The notes: generated from the sequence alone by a model not told the origin. A stretch of DNA of 57,035 bases from Terriglobia bacterium (GCA_020073005.1 JAIQFX010000050.1:1-57035); one strand, 5' to 3'. Numbered from the stretch's first letter, positions 24,252-33,185 are shown. Numbers and translations: made by a program.

Positions 24252-27200
24252 ATATGCAAGAGAGTCTCGACGAAATCCGCGGGCTTCTCGATCGGGTGCG
24301 GGCGCGATGGCGGCGGCTGCGCGTCCTGCGCGCGGCGGTCCGCGCATCGCTCGCCGTGTCGGCCGTGCTCGCGGCGGCGCTGATCCTGCTGCGCTTCAGC
24401 GCGGGCGCGCCCGTCGTCTACGCGGCGATCGGCATCGCTGCGGTGATTCTCGCGATCGTGGCGGCAGCGTGGGGCGTGTGGCCGCTGCGCGACGCGCCGA
24501 CCGATGCCCAGATCGCCCGCTTCATCGAAGAGCGCGCGGTGTCGCTCGACGATCGGCTCGTCAGCGCCATCGACGTGTCACGCACGGATTCCGCGGCGGC
24601 GCCGGTGCCGCCCGGCTTGATGGAGCCGATGCTCGCCGATGCGGCGCGACGCGTCAGGGACATCGATCTCGACGCGATCCTGCCAGCTGACATGGTCCGG
24701 CGCGCGATATTCCAGGCCGCGGCTGCCGCGCTCGTGCTGCTCGCCGTTCTGTTCGTCGCGAGAGATCCCGCGCGCCAGGCGTTCGACGCCGCGTCCCTGT
24801 CGCTCTTTCCGTCGCGCGTGGGTCTCGACGTGACGCCGGGCAACGCGCGCATCAAGGCGGGCGCCCCGCTCGCGATTCAGGCGCGCCTCGTCGGCAGCCG
24901 CGCACCGGTGATCGCGCAATTGCAGATCGCCGCCGGCGACGGCTGGCGGACGACGGAGATGACGGCCGATCGCTCCGGCGCGTTTCAGGTGACGCTCGAC
25001 GCCGTTCACGCGCCGTTCAGATACCGCATCGTCGCGGGATCGATTCTGTCGCCGGCCTACGCTGTCGCCGTCGCGCACCCGCCGCGCGTCACGCGCATCG
25101 ACGTCGACTACAGCTATCCGTCGGGGCTGGGCCTCCCGCCGCGCAGCGAGAAGGACGGCGGCGACATCTACGCGCCGCCCGGCACGGACGTCCGCGTGCA
25201 CGTGTTCACGGATCGCGCGATCGCGAAGGGCACGATGGCGCTCGGCGACGGCACGCAGCTCGCCCTCGCGGCCGACAGCGCGATGGAGTTCTCGACGTCG
25301 CTGAAAGTCGTGGACGACAATTCGTATCGCGTCGCGCTCGCCGATCGCGACGGCTTCTCGTCGTCCGGCGACACGGAGTACTTCATCCGCACGCTCGCCG
25401 ATCGTCCACCCGAAGTGCGCATTCTCAAGCCGGCGACCGACCGCAACGTCACGCGGCTCGAGGAAGTGGACATCGAGGCGCAGGCGGAGGACGACTACGG
25501 CGTCGCGCGGCTCGAGCTCGTCTACTCAGTGCGCGGCGGCGCCGAGACCGCCGTCCCGCTGCCGATCGCTCCCCGCCGCACGACCGTCAGCGGCCGGCAC
25601 ACGCTGTTCCTCGAGGATCTCGACGTGCAGCCGGGCGACTTCATCTCCTACTACGCGCGCGCGCGTGACCTGACCCGCGGCACGCGGCCGAATGAAGCGC
25701 GCAGCGACATCTTCTTCCTGCAGGTGAAGCCGTACGAGCAGGAGTTCGCGCTCGCGCAGAGCCAGGGCGCGGGCGGCAGCGCCGCGCAGAGCGGGATCGA
25801 CGAGCTCGTCAACGCGCAGAAAGAGATCGTCGTCGCGACGTGGAAGCTGGATCGCCGGACGCAGAGCGCCGGCGGCGCGAGATCCGAGACCGACATTCGC
25901 GCCGTCTCGAAGGCCGAGGACGAACTGCGGACGCGCGTCGAGCAGACGTCCAGCAGCTTCCGCGAGTCCACGATGCGGGATCCGCGGCGGCGCACGCCGC
26001 CGCAGCGCGGCCGCGGCGGACCGCCGCTGCCGCCGCCGCCGCCCCCGCAGCCGCAGCTCAAAGCGGGCGAGACGATGCCCGAAGAAGACGACATGACGGC
26101 GGCCGCGACGGCGATGGGCAAGGCCGTCACGACGCTCGACGCGCTCAAGACGAAGGACGCGATGCCGCCGGAGATGGAAGCGCTGAACCATCTGCTGAAG
26201 GCGCAGGCCGACGTCAAGAAGCGCGAGGTCCAGCGTCAGCAGGCGGGCAACGGCGCGGGCAGCAACCGCAGCAACGTCGACATGTCCGCGCTGTTCGACA
26301 AGGAGCTGCGGAAGACGCAGCAGACGAATTACGAGACGAAGTCGAGCGCCGAGCAGAAAGAGGACGCGGCGCAGAGCGCGCTCGACAAGATCAAGGATCT
26401 CGCGCGCCGGCAGGATGAGCTGCTCAAGCGCCAGCAGGAGATCGCGCGCCAGCGCGAGCAGCTCAGCGAAGAGGAGCTGAAGCGCGAGCTCGAGAAGCTG
26501 ACGCGCGATCAGATGGAGCTGCGCCAGCGCGCGGAGGAGCTCGCGCGCCAGATGGCGCAGCAGTCCAGCCAGTCCGGTCAGCAGCAATCGCAGCAGAACG
26601 GCAAGTCGCAGCCGGGCCAGCAGTCGCAGTCCGGTCAGCAGGCGCAGGCGGGTCGTGGACAGCAAGGGCAGTCGGGCCAGGGCCAGCAGGGACAATCCGG
26701 TCAGGGCGGCGGAAGCGGCGACGCGAGCCAGCGACTGCGCGACGCGTCCGAACAGATGCGCAGCGCGACGAGCGATCTGCGCCGCCAGGATCCGAATCAG
26801 GCGACGGCGAACGGCAGCCGCGCGCTCGAGCAGCTGAAAGCGGTCCAGCGTGAGCTGGAGTCGGCGCGGCCCGACGAGCGGCGTCGCGCGCTCGGCGAAC
26901 TGCAGCTCGAAGCGCGGCAGATCGCCGATGCGGAGCGGCAGATGTCGTCGTCGGTGTCGAAAGCGGGATCGAGCGACGCCGACAAGGACACCGTGCGGCG
27001 GCTGGCCGGCGATCAGCAGCGGCTGGCGGATCGCGCAAAGGCGCTGCAGGATTCGCTGAAGCAGCAGGGCGATCAGAAGCAGCCGGCCGCGGGCGAGGCG
27101 GCGAAGGATCTTCAGGGCCAGCGCGTCGCCGAGCGCATGCAGCAGGCGGCCGATGCGCTGCGCGCGGCGACGGGCGATTCACGGGGCGCGCGCGGCCGCG

Positions 27201-27868
27201 CGTCGGACGAGGCAAAAGCGCAGGCCGCGAGCGATCAGGAGCTCGCGCGCGCGCTCGATCGCGTGGCCGACAAGCTCGCGTCGGCGACGGGCGGCCAGGA
27301 CGATGAGGCGCGCAAGCTGTCGGCGCAGCTCGCGAAGGCGCAGGAACTGCGCGACAAGCTCGACGCCGCCGGTCGAGAGATGGAGCGCGCCGGCCGGCAG
27401 AACGGTCAGAACGCGCAGGGACGATCGGCGCAGAAGAGCGCGGGCGAGTCCGGCCGGGCAGGCGAGGGCCAGCAAGGCGGCGGCGGCGGGAGCGGTACCG
27501 ATCTCAACCGCCTGCGCGAGGAGTACGAGAAGCGGCTGCGGGAAACCAAGGATCTCGTCGATCAGCTGCGCCGCGACGATCCCAACTACGCCCGCGGCGG
27601 CAACACCGGGTTCACGTTCGAGGGCCAGGGCATGACGCTGTCCGCGCCCGGCACCGAAGCGTTCAAGCAGGACTTCGCGAAGTGGGAAGACCTGCGGCGG
27701 CAGGCGACGCAGGCGCTCGATCGCGCCGAGGCGACGTTGTCGAAGAAGCTGCAGGCGAAGGAATCGAAAGATCGACTCGCTGCCGGCGCGGACGACGCGG
27801 CGCCGCCGGAGTACAAGAAGCAAGTCGACGATTACTTCAAGGCCATCGCCACGAAGAAGAAACAGTGA
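24248..27868 (+). CDS. DUF4175-family membrane protein with long coiled coil
   Basis: This is a 1206-residue protein. It has N-terminal helices (about 30-77 and 155-175), then a beta-sandwich periplasmic part (about 190-500). A Pro-rich tract (about 590-603) follows. Long charged coiled-coil segments run from about 640 to 770 and 830 to 1130, split by a Gln/Gly/Ser-rich low-complexity stretch (about 773-823). The order matches DUF4175 proteins of MoxR/vWA operons in Acidobacteriota and Bacteroidota; the function is not established. The start is GTG at 24248 (overlapping the previous stop) or ATG at 24254. The next gene is separated by a heptamer array. Confidence 0.83.
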   Translation: MNMQESLDEIRGLLDRVRARWRRLRVLRAAVRASLAVSAVLAAALILLRFSAGAPVVYAAIGIAAVILAIVAAAWGVWPLRDAPTDAQIARFIEERAVSLDDRLVSAIDVSRTDSAAAPVPPGLMEPMLADAARRVRDIDLDAILPADMVRRAIFQAAAAALVLLAVLFVARDPARQAFDAASLSLFPSRVGLDVTPGNARIKAGAPLAIQARLVGSRAPVIAQLQIAAGDGWRTTEMTADRSGAFQVTLDAVHAPFRYRIVAGSILSPAYAVAVAHPPRVTRIDVDYSYPSGLGLPPRSEKDGGDIYAPPGTDVRVHVFTDRAIAKGTMALGDGTQLALAADSAMEFSTSLKVVDDNSYRVALADRDGFSSSGDTEYFIRTLADRPPEVRILKPATDRNVTRLEEVDIEAQAEDDYGVARLELVYSVRGGAETAVPLPIAPRRTTVSGRHTLFLEDLDVQPGDFISYYARARDLTRGTRPNEARSDIFFLQVKPYEQEFALAQSQGAGGSAAQSGIDELVNAQKEIVVATWKLDRRTQSAGGARSETDIRAVSKAEDELRTRVEQTSSSFRESTMRDPRRRTPPQRGRGGPPLPPPPPPQPQLKAGETMPEEDDMTAAATAMGKAVTTLDALKTKDAMPPEMEALNHLLKAQADVKKREVQRQQAGNGAGSNRSNVDMSALFDKELRKTQQTNYETKSSAEQKEDAAQSALDKIKDLARRQDELLKRQQEIARQREQLSEEELKRELEKLTRDQMELRQRAEELARQMAQQSSQSGQQQSQQNGKSQPGQQSQSGQQAQAGRGQQGQSGQGQQGQSGQGGGSGDASQRLRDASEQMRSATSDLRRQDPNQATANGSRALEQLKAVQRELESARPDERRRALGELQLEARQIADAERQMSSSVSKAGSSDADKDTVRRLAGDQQRLADRAKALQDSLKQQGDQKQPAAGEAAKDLQGQRVAERMQQAADALRAATGDSRGARGRASDEAKAQAASDQELARALDRVADKLASATGGQDDEARKLSAQLAKAQELRDKLDAAGREMERAGRQNGQNAQGRSAQKSAGESGRAGEGQQGGGGGSGTDLNRLREEYEKRLRETKDLVDQLRRDDPNYARGGNTGFTFEGQGMTLSAPGTEAFKQDFAKWEDLRRQATQALDRAEATLSKKLQAKESKDRLAAGADDAAPPEYKKQVDDYFKAIATKKKQ

Positions 27869-27878
27869 CTCGCGGCTC

Positions 27879-27920
27879 ACGACTCACGACTAACGACTAA
27901 CGACTAACGACTAACGACTA
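27879..27920. repeat. Period-7 array, ACGACTA type
   Basis: Six 7-bp units (ACGACTC, then ACGACTA five times) lie between the DUF4175 stop and the ATG at 27924. The heptamer is the same as at 8234-8282, 20 kb away. It leaves only TTC between the array and the start codon, so no normal ribosome-binding site is possible. Confidence 0.92.
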
Positions 27921-27923
27921 TTC

Positions 27924-30152
27924 ATGCACTTTGCCTATTCACTGCCCTGGTGGCTCGCGGTCATCCTGGCCGCGGCCATCGGCGCTGTGGCGTATTTCGA
28001 GTACCGGCGTCCGCTCTCGCCGCTGACTTCCGCGCGGCGCGGCGTGCTCGTCGGCCTGCGCGTGATCGCGCTCGCGGCGCTGGTCCTCTTTCTCTTCCGC
28101 CCGATCGTCGTCCTGCCGCCGAGCGGATCGCGTGACGCCGTCGTGGCCGTGCTCGTCGACGTCTCGCGCAGCATGCGCGTGAACGATGCCGACGGCCAGT
28201 CCCGCATCGCTCGCGCGGCGGCGCTGCTCAAGACCGAGCTGTTGCCCGCGCTGTCGACGCATTTCACGACCGCGTTGTATTCGGTCGGCGACGGGTTGAC
28301 GCCAGTGACGATCGATCGCATCACCGCGGACGCGCGCCGAACCGATCTCGCGGGCGCCGTGGCTGCCGTGCGCGAGCGGTATCGCGGTCAGCGGATCGCG
28401 GGCATCGTCGTGCTGTCGGACGGAGGAGATACGGGGGCAGGTGGGGCTGGCAGGGCGGGTGGGGAAGGCCCACCTGTGATGGCCATCGGCATCGGATCGC
28501 CGGATGGATTGCGCGATCGCGAGGTCCTGAGCGTGACCGCGGGCGACGCGCGGCTCGACCAGACGTCCATCGACCTGCACGTGACGGCGGTCAGCACGGG
28601 CTTCGGCCGCGCGCCGTTTCAGCTGCGCGTGCGCGCGAACGGCCAGGTGATCGATACGAGACGGCTCGTGCCCGTCGCCGACGGGTCGCCGCTCGACGAG
28701 ATGTTCACGGTCCCGCCCGATCCGTCCGGACCGACCGTCTACACCGCCGAGATTGCGCCGGACGAGTCCGAATCGGTCGCCGAGAACAACACGCGCAGCG
28801 TGCTCGTGAGTCCCGCGGGACGCAAGCGTCATCTCCTCGTCGTCGCCGGCGCGCCGGGCTTCGAGCATGGATTCATGACGCGCGCGTGGAGCGCCGACCC
28901 CGCGCTCGACGTCGACACGGTGACGCGCAAGGGCAAGAACACCGACGGACAGGATACGTTCCTGGTGCAGGCGGACGCCGGTCGATCGGGCGCGCTGACG
29001 AGCGGCGTGCCGTCGCGGCGCGAGCAGTTGTATGCATACGACGCGCTGATCGTGGCCAACGTCGAAGGCGATTTCTTCACGCGCAACCAGCTCGCGATGG
29101 TCGCGGACTTCGTCGCCGAGCGCGGCGGCGGCCTGCTCGTCCTCGGCGGGCGCTCGTTCGCGAAAGGCGGTCTCGCCGGGACGCCGCTCGAAGACGTGCT
29201 GCCGGTCGATCTGACGGACCGTCGTGGCGGGTTGATGCACGCGTCGCTCGGCGCCGCCGGCGATCTGGCGGCGCACAACCGCCTGACGATGACGCCTGAA
29301 GGCGAGACGCATCCGATCATGCGCGTCGCGGCGACCATCGAGGAGGCGCGCACGCGCTGGGCGGCGCTGCCGCCGCTCGCGTCGAGCGCGCCGCTGGGCG
29401 CTCCAAAACCCGGCGCGACCGTGCTCGCGTTGACCGCGGCGCCCGGCGGCGGCTGGTTTCCGCTCGTGGCCGTGCAGCGCTACGGGCAGGGCCGGTCGAT
29501 GGTGTTCGCGGGCGAGGCGTCGTGGCGATGGAAGATGATGGTGCCGTCCGCCGATCGGACGTACGAGTTCTTCTGGCGGCAGTCCGCCCGCTGGCTCGCG
29601 TCGACGGCGCCCGATCCTGTCTCGATCGCCGTTCCCGCCGCGCCGGAGCCGGGCGAGGCGCTCACGGTCGACGTCGACGCGCGCGACGCGACGTTCGCGG
29701 CCGTGCCCGACGCGGAGATCGACGCAACGCTGACGGCGCCCGGCGGCGCGACGCAGGCCATGACGTTCCGCCACACCGACGCGGCCGGCGGCCGCTACAC
29801 CGCGGCGCTGAAACCCGAGCAGCCCGGCTTGTATCGTGTGCACGCCGAGGCCCGCCGCAATCGCGTGTCGCTCGGCACGGCCGATCGCTGGATGTACGTC
29901 GGCGGCGCCGATCGCGAGTTCGCCGATCCGCGGCTGAACGAGGGATTTCTCCGGCGTCTGGCGCGGGATTCGGGCGGGCGCTACGCGCGCGCGAGTGAAG
30001 CCTCGCGCGTGCCGTCGTGGCTGCAGTCGGCGACGCCGCAGAACGCCGCGCCCGAGCGGCGCGACCTCTGGCACGATCCCCGGGCGTTCGCGCTGATCGT
30101 TGTATTGTTGTCCGCTGAATGGATTCTCCGGCGCCGGTGGGGCCTGCGATGA
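27924..30152 (+). CDS. Membrane vWA/GATase-like protein
   Basis: This 742-residue protein has two N-terminal helices (about 6-24 and 42-64) and a vWA domain (about 73-190) with D79-V-S-R-S-M as MIDAS. A beta-sandwich domain (about 195-295) precedes a glutamine-amidotransferase-like fold (about 300-560), with VADFVAERGGGLLVLGG but no clear catalytic Cys. A short C-terminal helix (about 715-735) follows. It is the second large vWA protein of the operon. A run of Gly/Ala/Arg residues (about 169-182) is encoded by a G-rich, roughly 7-bp periodic stretch. Its last codons overlap the next gene by 4 bp (ATGA). Confidence 0.85.
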   Translation: MHFAYSLPWWLAVILAAAIGAVAYFEYRRPLSPLTSARRGVLVGLRVIALAALVLFLFRPIVVLPPSGSRDAVVAVLVDVSRSMRVNDADGQSRIARAAALLKTELLPALSTHFTTALYSVGDGLTPVTIDRITADARRTDLAGAVAAVRERYRGQRIAGIVVLSDGGDTGAGGAGRAGGEGPPVMAIGIGSPDGLRDREVLSVTAGDARLDQTSIDLHVTAVSTGFGRAPFQLRVRANGQVIDTRRLVPVADGSPLDEMFTVPPDPSGPTVYTAEIAPDESESVAENNTRSVLVSPAGRKRHLLVVAGAPGFEHGFMTRAWSADPALDVDTVTRKGKNTDGQDTFLVQADAGRSGALTSGVPSRREQLYAYDALIVANVEGDFFTRNQLAMVADFVAERGGGLLVLGGRSFAKGGLAGTPLEDVLPVDLTDRRGGLMHASLGAAGDLAAHNRLTMTPEGETHPIMRVAATIEEARTRWAALPPLASSAPLGAPKPGATVLALTAAPGGGWFPLVAVQRYGQGRSMVFAGEASWRWKMMVPSADRTYEFFWRQSARWLASTAPDPVSIAVPAAPEPGEALTVDVDARDATFAAVPDAEIDATLTAPGGATQAMTFRHTDAAGGRYTAALKPEQPGLYRVHAEARRNRVSLGTADRWMYVGGADREFADPRLNEGFLRRLARDSGGRYARASEASRVPSWLQSATPQNAAPERRDLWHDPRAFALIVVLLSAEWILRRRWGLR

Positions 30153-31141
30153 GAAGAGGGGCAAGAAGGGCGGGAAGGATGTTCGGCTTCCTGGCTATCC
30201 TGATTTGCTGCTCGATCTCCGCGCGCGCGGCGCAGGCCGGCGAGCGGTACGCGCTCGTCATCACGGGCGCGTCGGGCGGCGACGCGTACGCCCAGAAGTA
30301 CCAGAAATGGCGCGCGGCGTTCACGGCGACGTTGCGCGAGAAATTCGGCTACGCGGGCGATCGGCTGCTGGTGCTGGCGGAGACCGAGAGCCAGGGCGCG
30401 CAGAAGTCGACGCGCGAGAACGTCCGGCGCGTCTTCGGCGATTTGCGCCAGCGCCTGACGAAGGACGATCAGCTGCTCGTGCTGCTCATCGGTCACGGGA
30501 CGACGATGGACGGCGACGAAGCCAAGTTCAATCTCGTCGGTCCCGATCTCAGCGCCGTCGAGTGGGCGGATCTGCTGCGGCCGCTGCCGGGCCGGCTCGT
30601 CTTCATCAACACGACCGGCGGGAGCTTTCCATTTCTTCGCACGCTCGCCGGACGCGGCCGGATCGTGCTGACCGCGACCGACAACGCCGCGCAGCAGTAC
30701 GAGACCGTCTTCCCCGAGTATTTCGTGAAAGCGTTCGACGATCCGGCCGCGGACGTCGACAAGAACGGCCGCGTGTCGATCTGGGAGGCCTTCACCTATG
30801 CGAGCGCCGGCGTGCAGCAGTGGTTCGAGCAGAAGGGGCAGCTGCCGACCGAGCGGCCGCTGCTGGACGACACCGGCGCCGGCATCGGGCGTGAGGCGCT
30901 GAATCCCGGCGTCGACGGCGCGGTCGCGCGCGTCACGTACCTGGCGCCCGACGCGCCGATCGCGATGCCGACCGACAGCGCGCTGGCCGGCCTGATGCGG
31001 CGCCGCGCCGATCTGGAACAGCAGCTCGAGGAGTTGAAGGCGCGGAAGGAATCGATGCCGCCGGATCAATACGCCGCCGAGCTCGAGAAGCTGCTCATCG
31101 AAATCGCGCGCGTGTCGGCGCAGATCAGGTCTAAATCGTAG
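30149..31141 (+). CDS. Caspase/legumain-fold protein lacking the catalytic cysteine
   Basis: This 330-residue secreted protein has a signal peptide (about 11-30). The fold signature of C13/C14 peptidases is present: the histidine motif LLIGHGTT (H116), then VFINTTGGSF (152-160) where active members carry the nucleophilic Cys. There is no cysteine anywhere in the mature protein, so it should be inactive as a cysteine peptidase. An EF-hand-like loop DVDKNGRVSIWEAF lies at about 202-215 and a coiled coil at about 285-325. The start at 30149 overlaps the previous stop as ATGA; an ATG 30 bp upstream is less likely. It is the last gene of the MoxR operon. Confidence 0.75.
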   Translation: MRRGARRAGRMFGFLAILICCSISARAAQAGERYALVITGASGGDAYAQKYQKWRAAFTATLREKFGYAGDRLLVLAETESQGAQKSTRENVRRVFGDLRQRLTKDDQLLVLLIGHGTTMDGDEAKFNLVGPDLSAVEWADLLRPLPGRLVFINTTGGSFPFLRTLAGRGRIVLTATDNAAQQYETVFPEYFVKAFDDPAADVDKNGRVSIWEAFTYASAGVQQWFEQKGQLPTERPLLDDTGAGIGREALNPGVDGAVARVTYLAPDAPIAMPTDSALAGLMRRRADLEQQLEELKARKESMPPDQYAAELEKLLIEIARVSAQIRSKS

Positions 31142-31200
31142 CTGTCAGCTGTCAGCTCTCAGCTTCACTTCTAAGTTTTCAGTGTTCGGTTCTCAGTTTC
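31140..31200. repeat. Period-7 degenerate array, AGCTGTC to GTTTTCA type
   Basis: Roughly nine 7-bp units, exact at first (AGCTGTC, AGCTGTC, AGCTCTC, AGCTTCA) and then degenerate (GTTTTCA, GTGTTCG, GTTCTCA), fill the gap between two convergent genes. The first unit overlaps the stop codon. Confidence 0.8.
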
Positions 31201-31201
31201 T

Positions 31202-31861
31202 TCACGCCCACCATTGTTCGACGGGCTCGCGTTTTCGGAAGACGAACACGCCGCCCATCCCCACGATGAATCCGGCGACGTGCGCGGCGAACGCGACACC
31301 GCCGCTGCCGTGCGTGCCGGCCGTCGCGGCAATCTCGCCCGCGCTGACGAGCTGCATCAGAAACCAGAAGCCGAGCAGCACGATGGCGGGGATCTCGACG
31401 ACCTGGATGAAGATCCAGATGACGAGCGTGAGCACGCGCGACTGCGGGTAGAGGACGAAGTACGCGCCCATGACGCCCGCGATCGCGCCGCTGGCGCCGA
31501 TGGTCGGCAGCGTCGACTGCGGATCGGCGACGATCTGTCCCGCCGCCGCCGCGATGCCGCACAGCAGATAGAAGACGATGAAGCGGCCGTGCCCGACGCG
31601 GTCCTCGACGTTGTCGCCGAAGATCCACAGGTACCACATGTTGCCGATGACGTGCGACCAGCTGCCGTGCAGGAACATCGACGTCACGAGCGTCGAGGCA
31701 TGGAAATTCGCGGGCACCATGCCGTACACCTGCAGGAATGCCGGGAGCGCTTCGCGCGGGAGGGCGATCTCGAACAGCCACGCCAGCGCGTTGATCGCGA
31801 TGATCGTGACCGTGATGTAGGGCGTGGTCCGGGACGGAATGACGTCCCGAAGCGGGATCAT
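31202..31861 (-). CDS. Rhomboid-family intramembrane serine protease
   Basis: This 219-residue polytopic membrane protease has the catalytic serine S124 in GASGAIAG and histidine H194 in FAAHVAGF. The conserved N-terminal WSHVIGNMWYLWIFGDNVE carries the oxyanion-supporting H70 and N74. About six transmembrane helices are visible. It cleaves transmembrane substrates, which are unknown here. It shares its upstream gap with the leuA stop, and both gaps around it are filled by period-7 arrays. Confidence 0.92.
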   Translation of the reverse strand: MIPLRDVIPSRTTPYITVTIIAINALAWLFEIALPREALPAFLQVYGMVPANFHASTLVTSMFLHGSWSHVIGNMWYLWIFGDNVEDRVGHGRFIVFYLLCGIAAAAGQIVADPQSTLPTIGASGAIAGVMGAYFVLYPQSRVLTLVIWIFIQVVEIPAIVLLGFWFLMQLVSAGEIAATAGTHGSGGVAFAAHVAGFIVGMGGVFVFRKREPVEQWWA

Positions 31862-31877
31862 GTGGACATTCTAAATC

Positions 31878-31953
31878 GCGGATTGAGGAATTCGGATTGC
31901 GGATTTGGAATCGCGGCTCAATCAATCCGCATTCCGCAATCCTCACTCCGCAA
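31878..31953. repeat. Period-7 arrays, GCGGATT type, inverted
   Basis: The left arm has units GCGGATT, GAGGAAT, TCGGATT, GCGGATT, TGGAATC and GCGGCTC. The right arm read on the other strand has GCGGAGT, GAGGATT, GCGGAAT and GCGGATT. The arms can pair as an imperfect hairpin. It fills the gap between leuA and the rhomboid gene. Confidence 0.85.
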
Positions 31954-31955
31954 TG

Positions 31956-33185
31956 TCAGACGCCGTGGCCGTACCCCACGGCCTCCGGCTGCGGCGTCGG
32001 GGCCCCGCCGTTGGCCGTCGCGGGCGTGCGCACGCGCTCGACGATGCGGCGCAGGTCGTTGTCGGCAATCGCCTTGCGGTGCTCGCCGAGCGAGATCACC
32101 GCGTGGTAGACCTGATCGACTTCTTCGTGCGAGAGCGTGAAGCCGAGGGCCTCGCACCGCGACTGCACGGCGTGACGGCCTGAGTGGCGGCCGAGGACCA
32201 GCCGCGACGAGACGGACTGCCCGACGCTTTCCGGCCGCATGATCTCGTACGTCCGGACGTCCTTGAGCATGCCGTCCTGGTGGATGCCGGCCTCGTGCGC
32301 GAACGAATTCCGGCCGACGATCGCCTTGTTGGCCTGGACCGGCTCGCTCGTGACTTCCGAGAGCAGCTGGCTGGCCGCAAACAGCGCGGGCGAGTTGATG
32401 CCCGTGTCGTACGGCAGGCGGTCCTGCCGCACGCGCAGCGCCATCACGAGCTCCTCGAGCGAGGCGTTGCCCGCGCGCTCGCCGATGCCGTTGACGGAGC
32501 ACTCGACCTGCCGCACGCCGCCCTGGATCGCGGCCAGGCTGTTCGCGACCGCCAGCCCGAGATCGTTGTGGCAGTGCGCGCTGAAGATGGCCTTGTCCGA
32601 GTTCGGCACGCGTTCGATGATCTCGACGAAGAACTCGCGATGCTCGTCCGGCGTGGCGTACCCGACCGTGTCGGGCAGGTTCACCGTCGTGCACCCCGCG
32701 CGGATGACGGCTTCAATCACCCGGCACAGGAACTCGCGATCGCTGCGCGTCGCGTCCTCCGCCGAAAACTCCACATCGTCGGTGAACTGGCGCGCGAGCG
32801 TCACCGCGTCCACGGCGGACGCGAGGCACTCCTCGCGCGTCATCCGGAGCTTCGCCTTCAGGTGCAGATCGGAGGTGGCGAGGAACGTGTGAATCCGCGA
32901 GCGGGCGGCGGGCTCGAGCGACCGCGCGGCCTCCTCGATGTCCTGCCGCCGCGTCCGGGCCAGCGCCGCGATCACGGGCCGCTTGATCTCGGCCGCGACC
33001 TGCCGCACGGCTTCCGCGTCGGCGGGCGACGCAATCGGAAATCCCGCTTCGAGAATGTCCACGCCCAGCGTGTCCAGCGCGCGGGCCACGGCCAGCTTGG
33101 CCGGCACGTCCATCGAGAAGCCGGGCGCCTGCTCGCCGTCGCGCAGCGTGGTGTCGAAGACGAAGATGCGTGCGGGAGTACTCAT
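31956..33185 (-). CDS. leuA: 2-isopropylmalate synthase, short form
   Basis: This 409-residue DRE-TIM metallolyase is predicted to condense acetyl-CoA with 2-oxoisovalerate, the first leucine step. The catalytic DTTLRDGEQAPG (11-22) and metal ligands H204/H206 in HCHNDLGLA are intact, and FAHEAGIHQDG is present. Classical LeuA is about 510 residues or more. Here the C-terminal regulatory (LeuA dimer) domain is missing and the protein ends in an Ala/Pro/Gly-rich tail, so leucine feedback may be absent. Homocitrate or citramalate synthase activity cannot be excluded, but leuC and leuD lie nearby. It is divergent from a LysR gene. Confidence 0.83.
   Translation of the reverse strand: MSTPARIFVFDTTLRDGEQAPGFSMDVPAKLAVARALDTLGVDILEAGFPIASPADAEAVRQVAAEIKRPVIAALARTRRQDIEEAARSLEPAARSRIHTFLATSDLHLKAKLRMTREECLASAVDAVTLARQFTDDVEFSAEDATRSDREFLCRVIEAVIRAGCTTVNLPDTVGYATPDEHREFFVEIIERVPNSDKAIFSAHCHNDLGLAVANSLAAIQGGVRQVECSVNGIGERAGNASLEELVMALRVRQDRLPYDTGINSPALFAASQLLSEVTSEPVQANKAIVGRNSFAHEAGIHQDGMLKDVRTYEIMRPESVGQSVSSRLVLGRHSGRHAVQSRCEALGFTLSHEEVDQVYHAVISLGEHRKAIADNDLRRIVERVRTPATANGGAPTPQPEAVGYGHGV

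Noticed and set aside
27939-30164. 741-codon minus-strand open frame opposite the vWA gene
   Set aside because: Antisense shadow; the plus strand has vWA motifs, membrane helices and operon overlaps.
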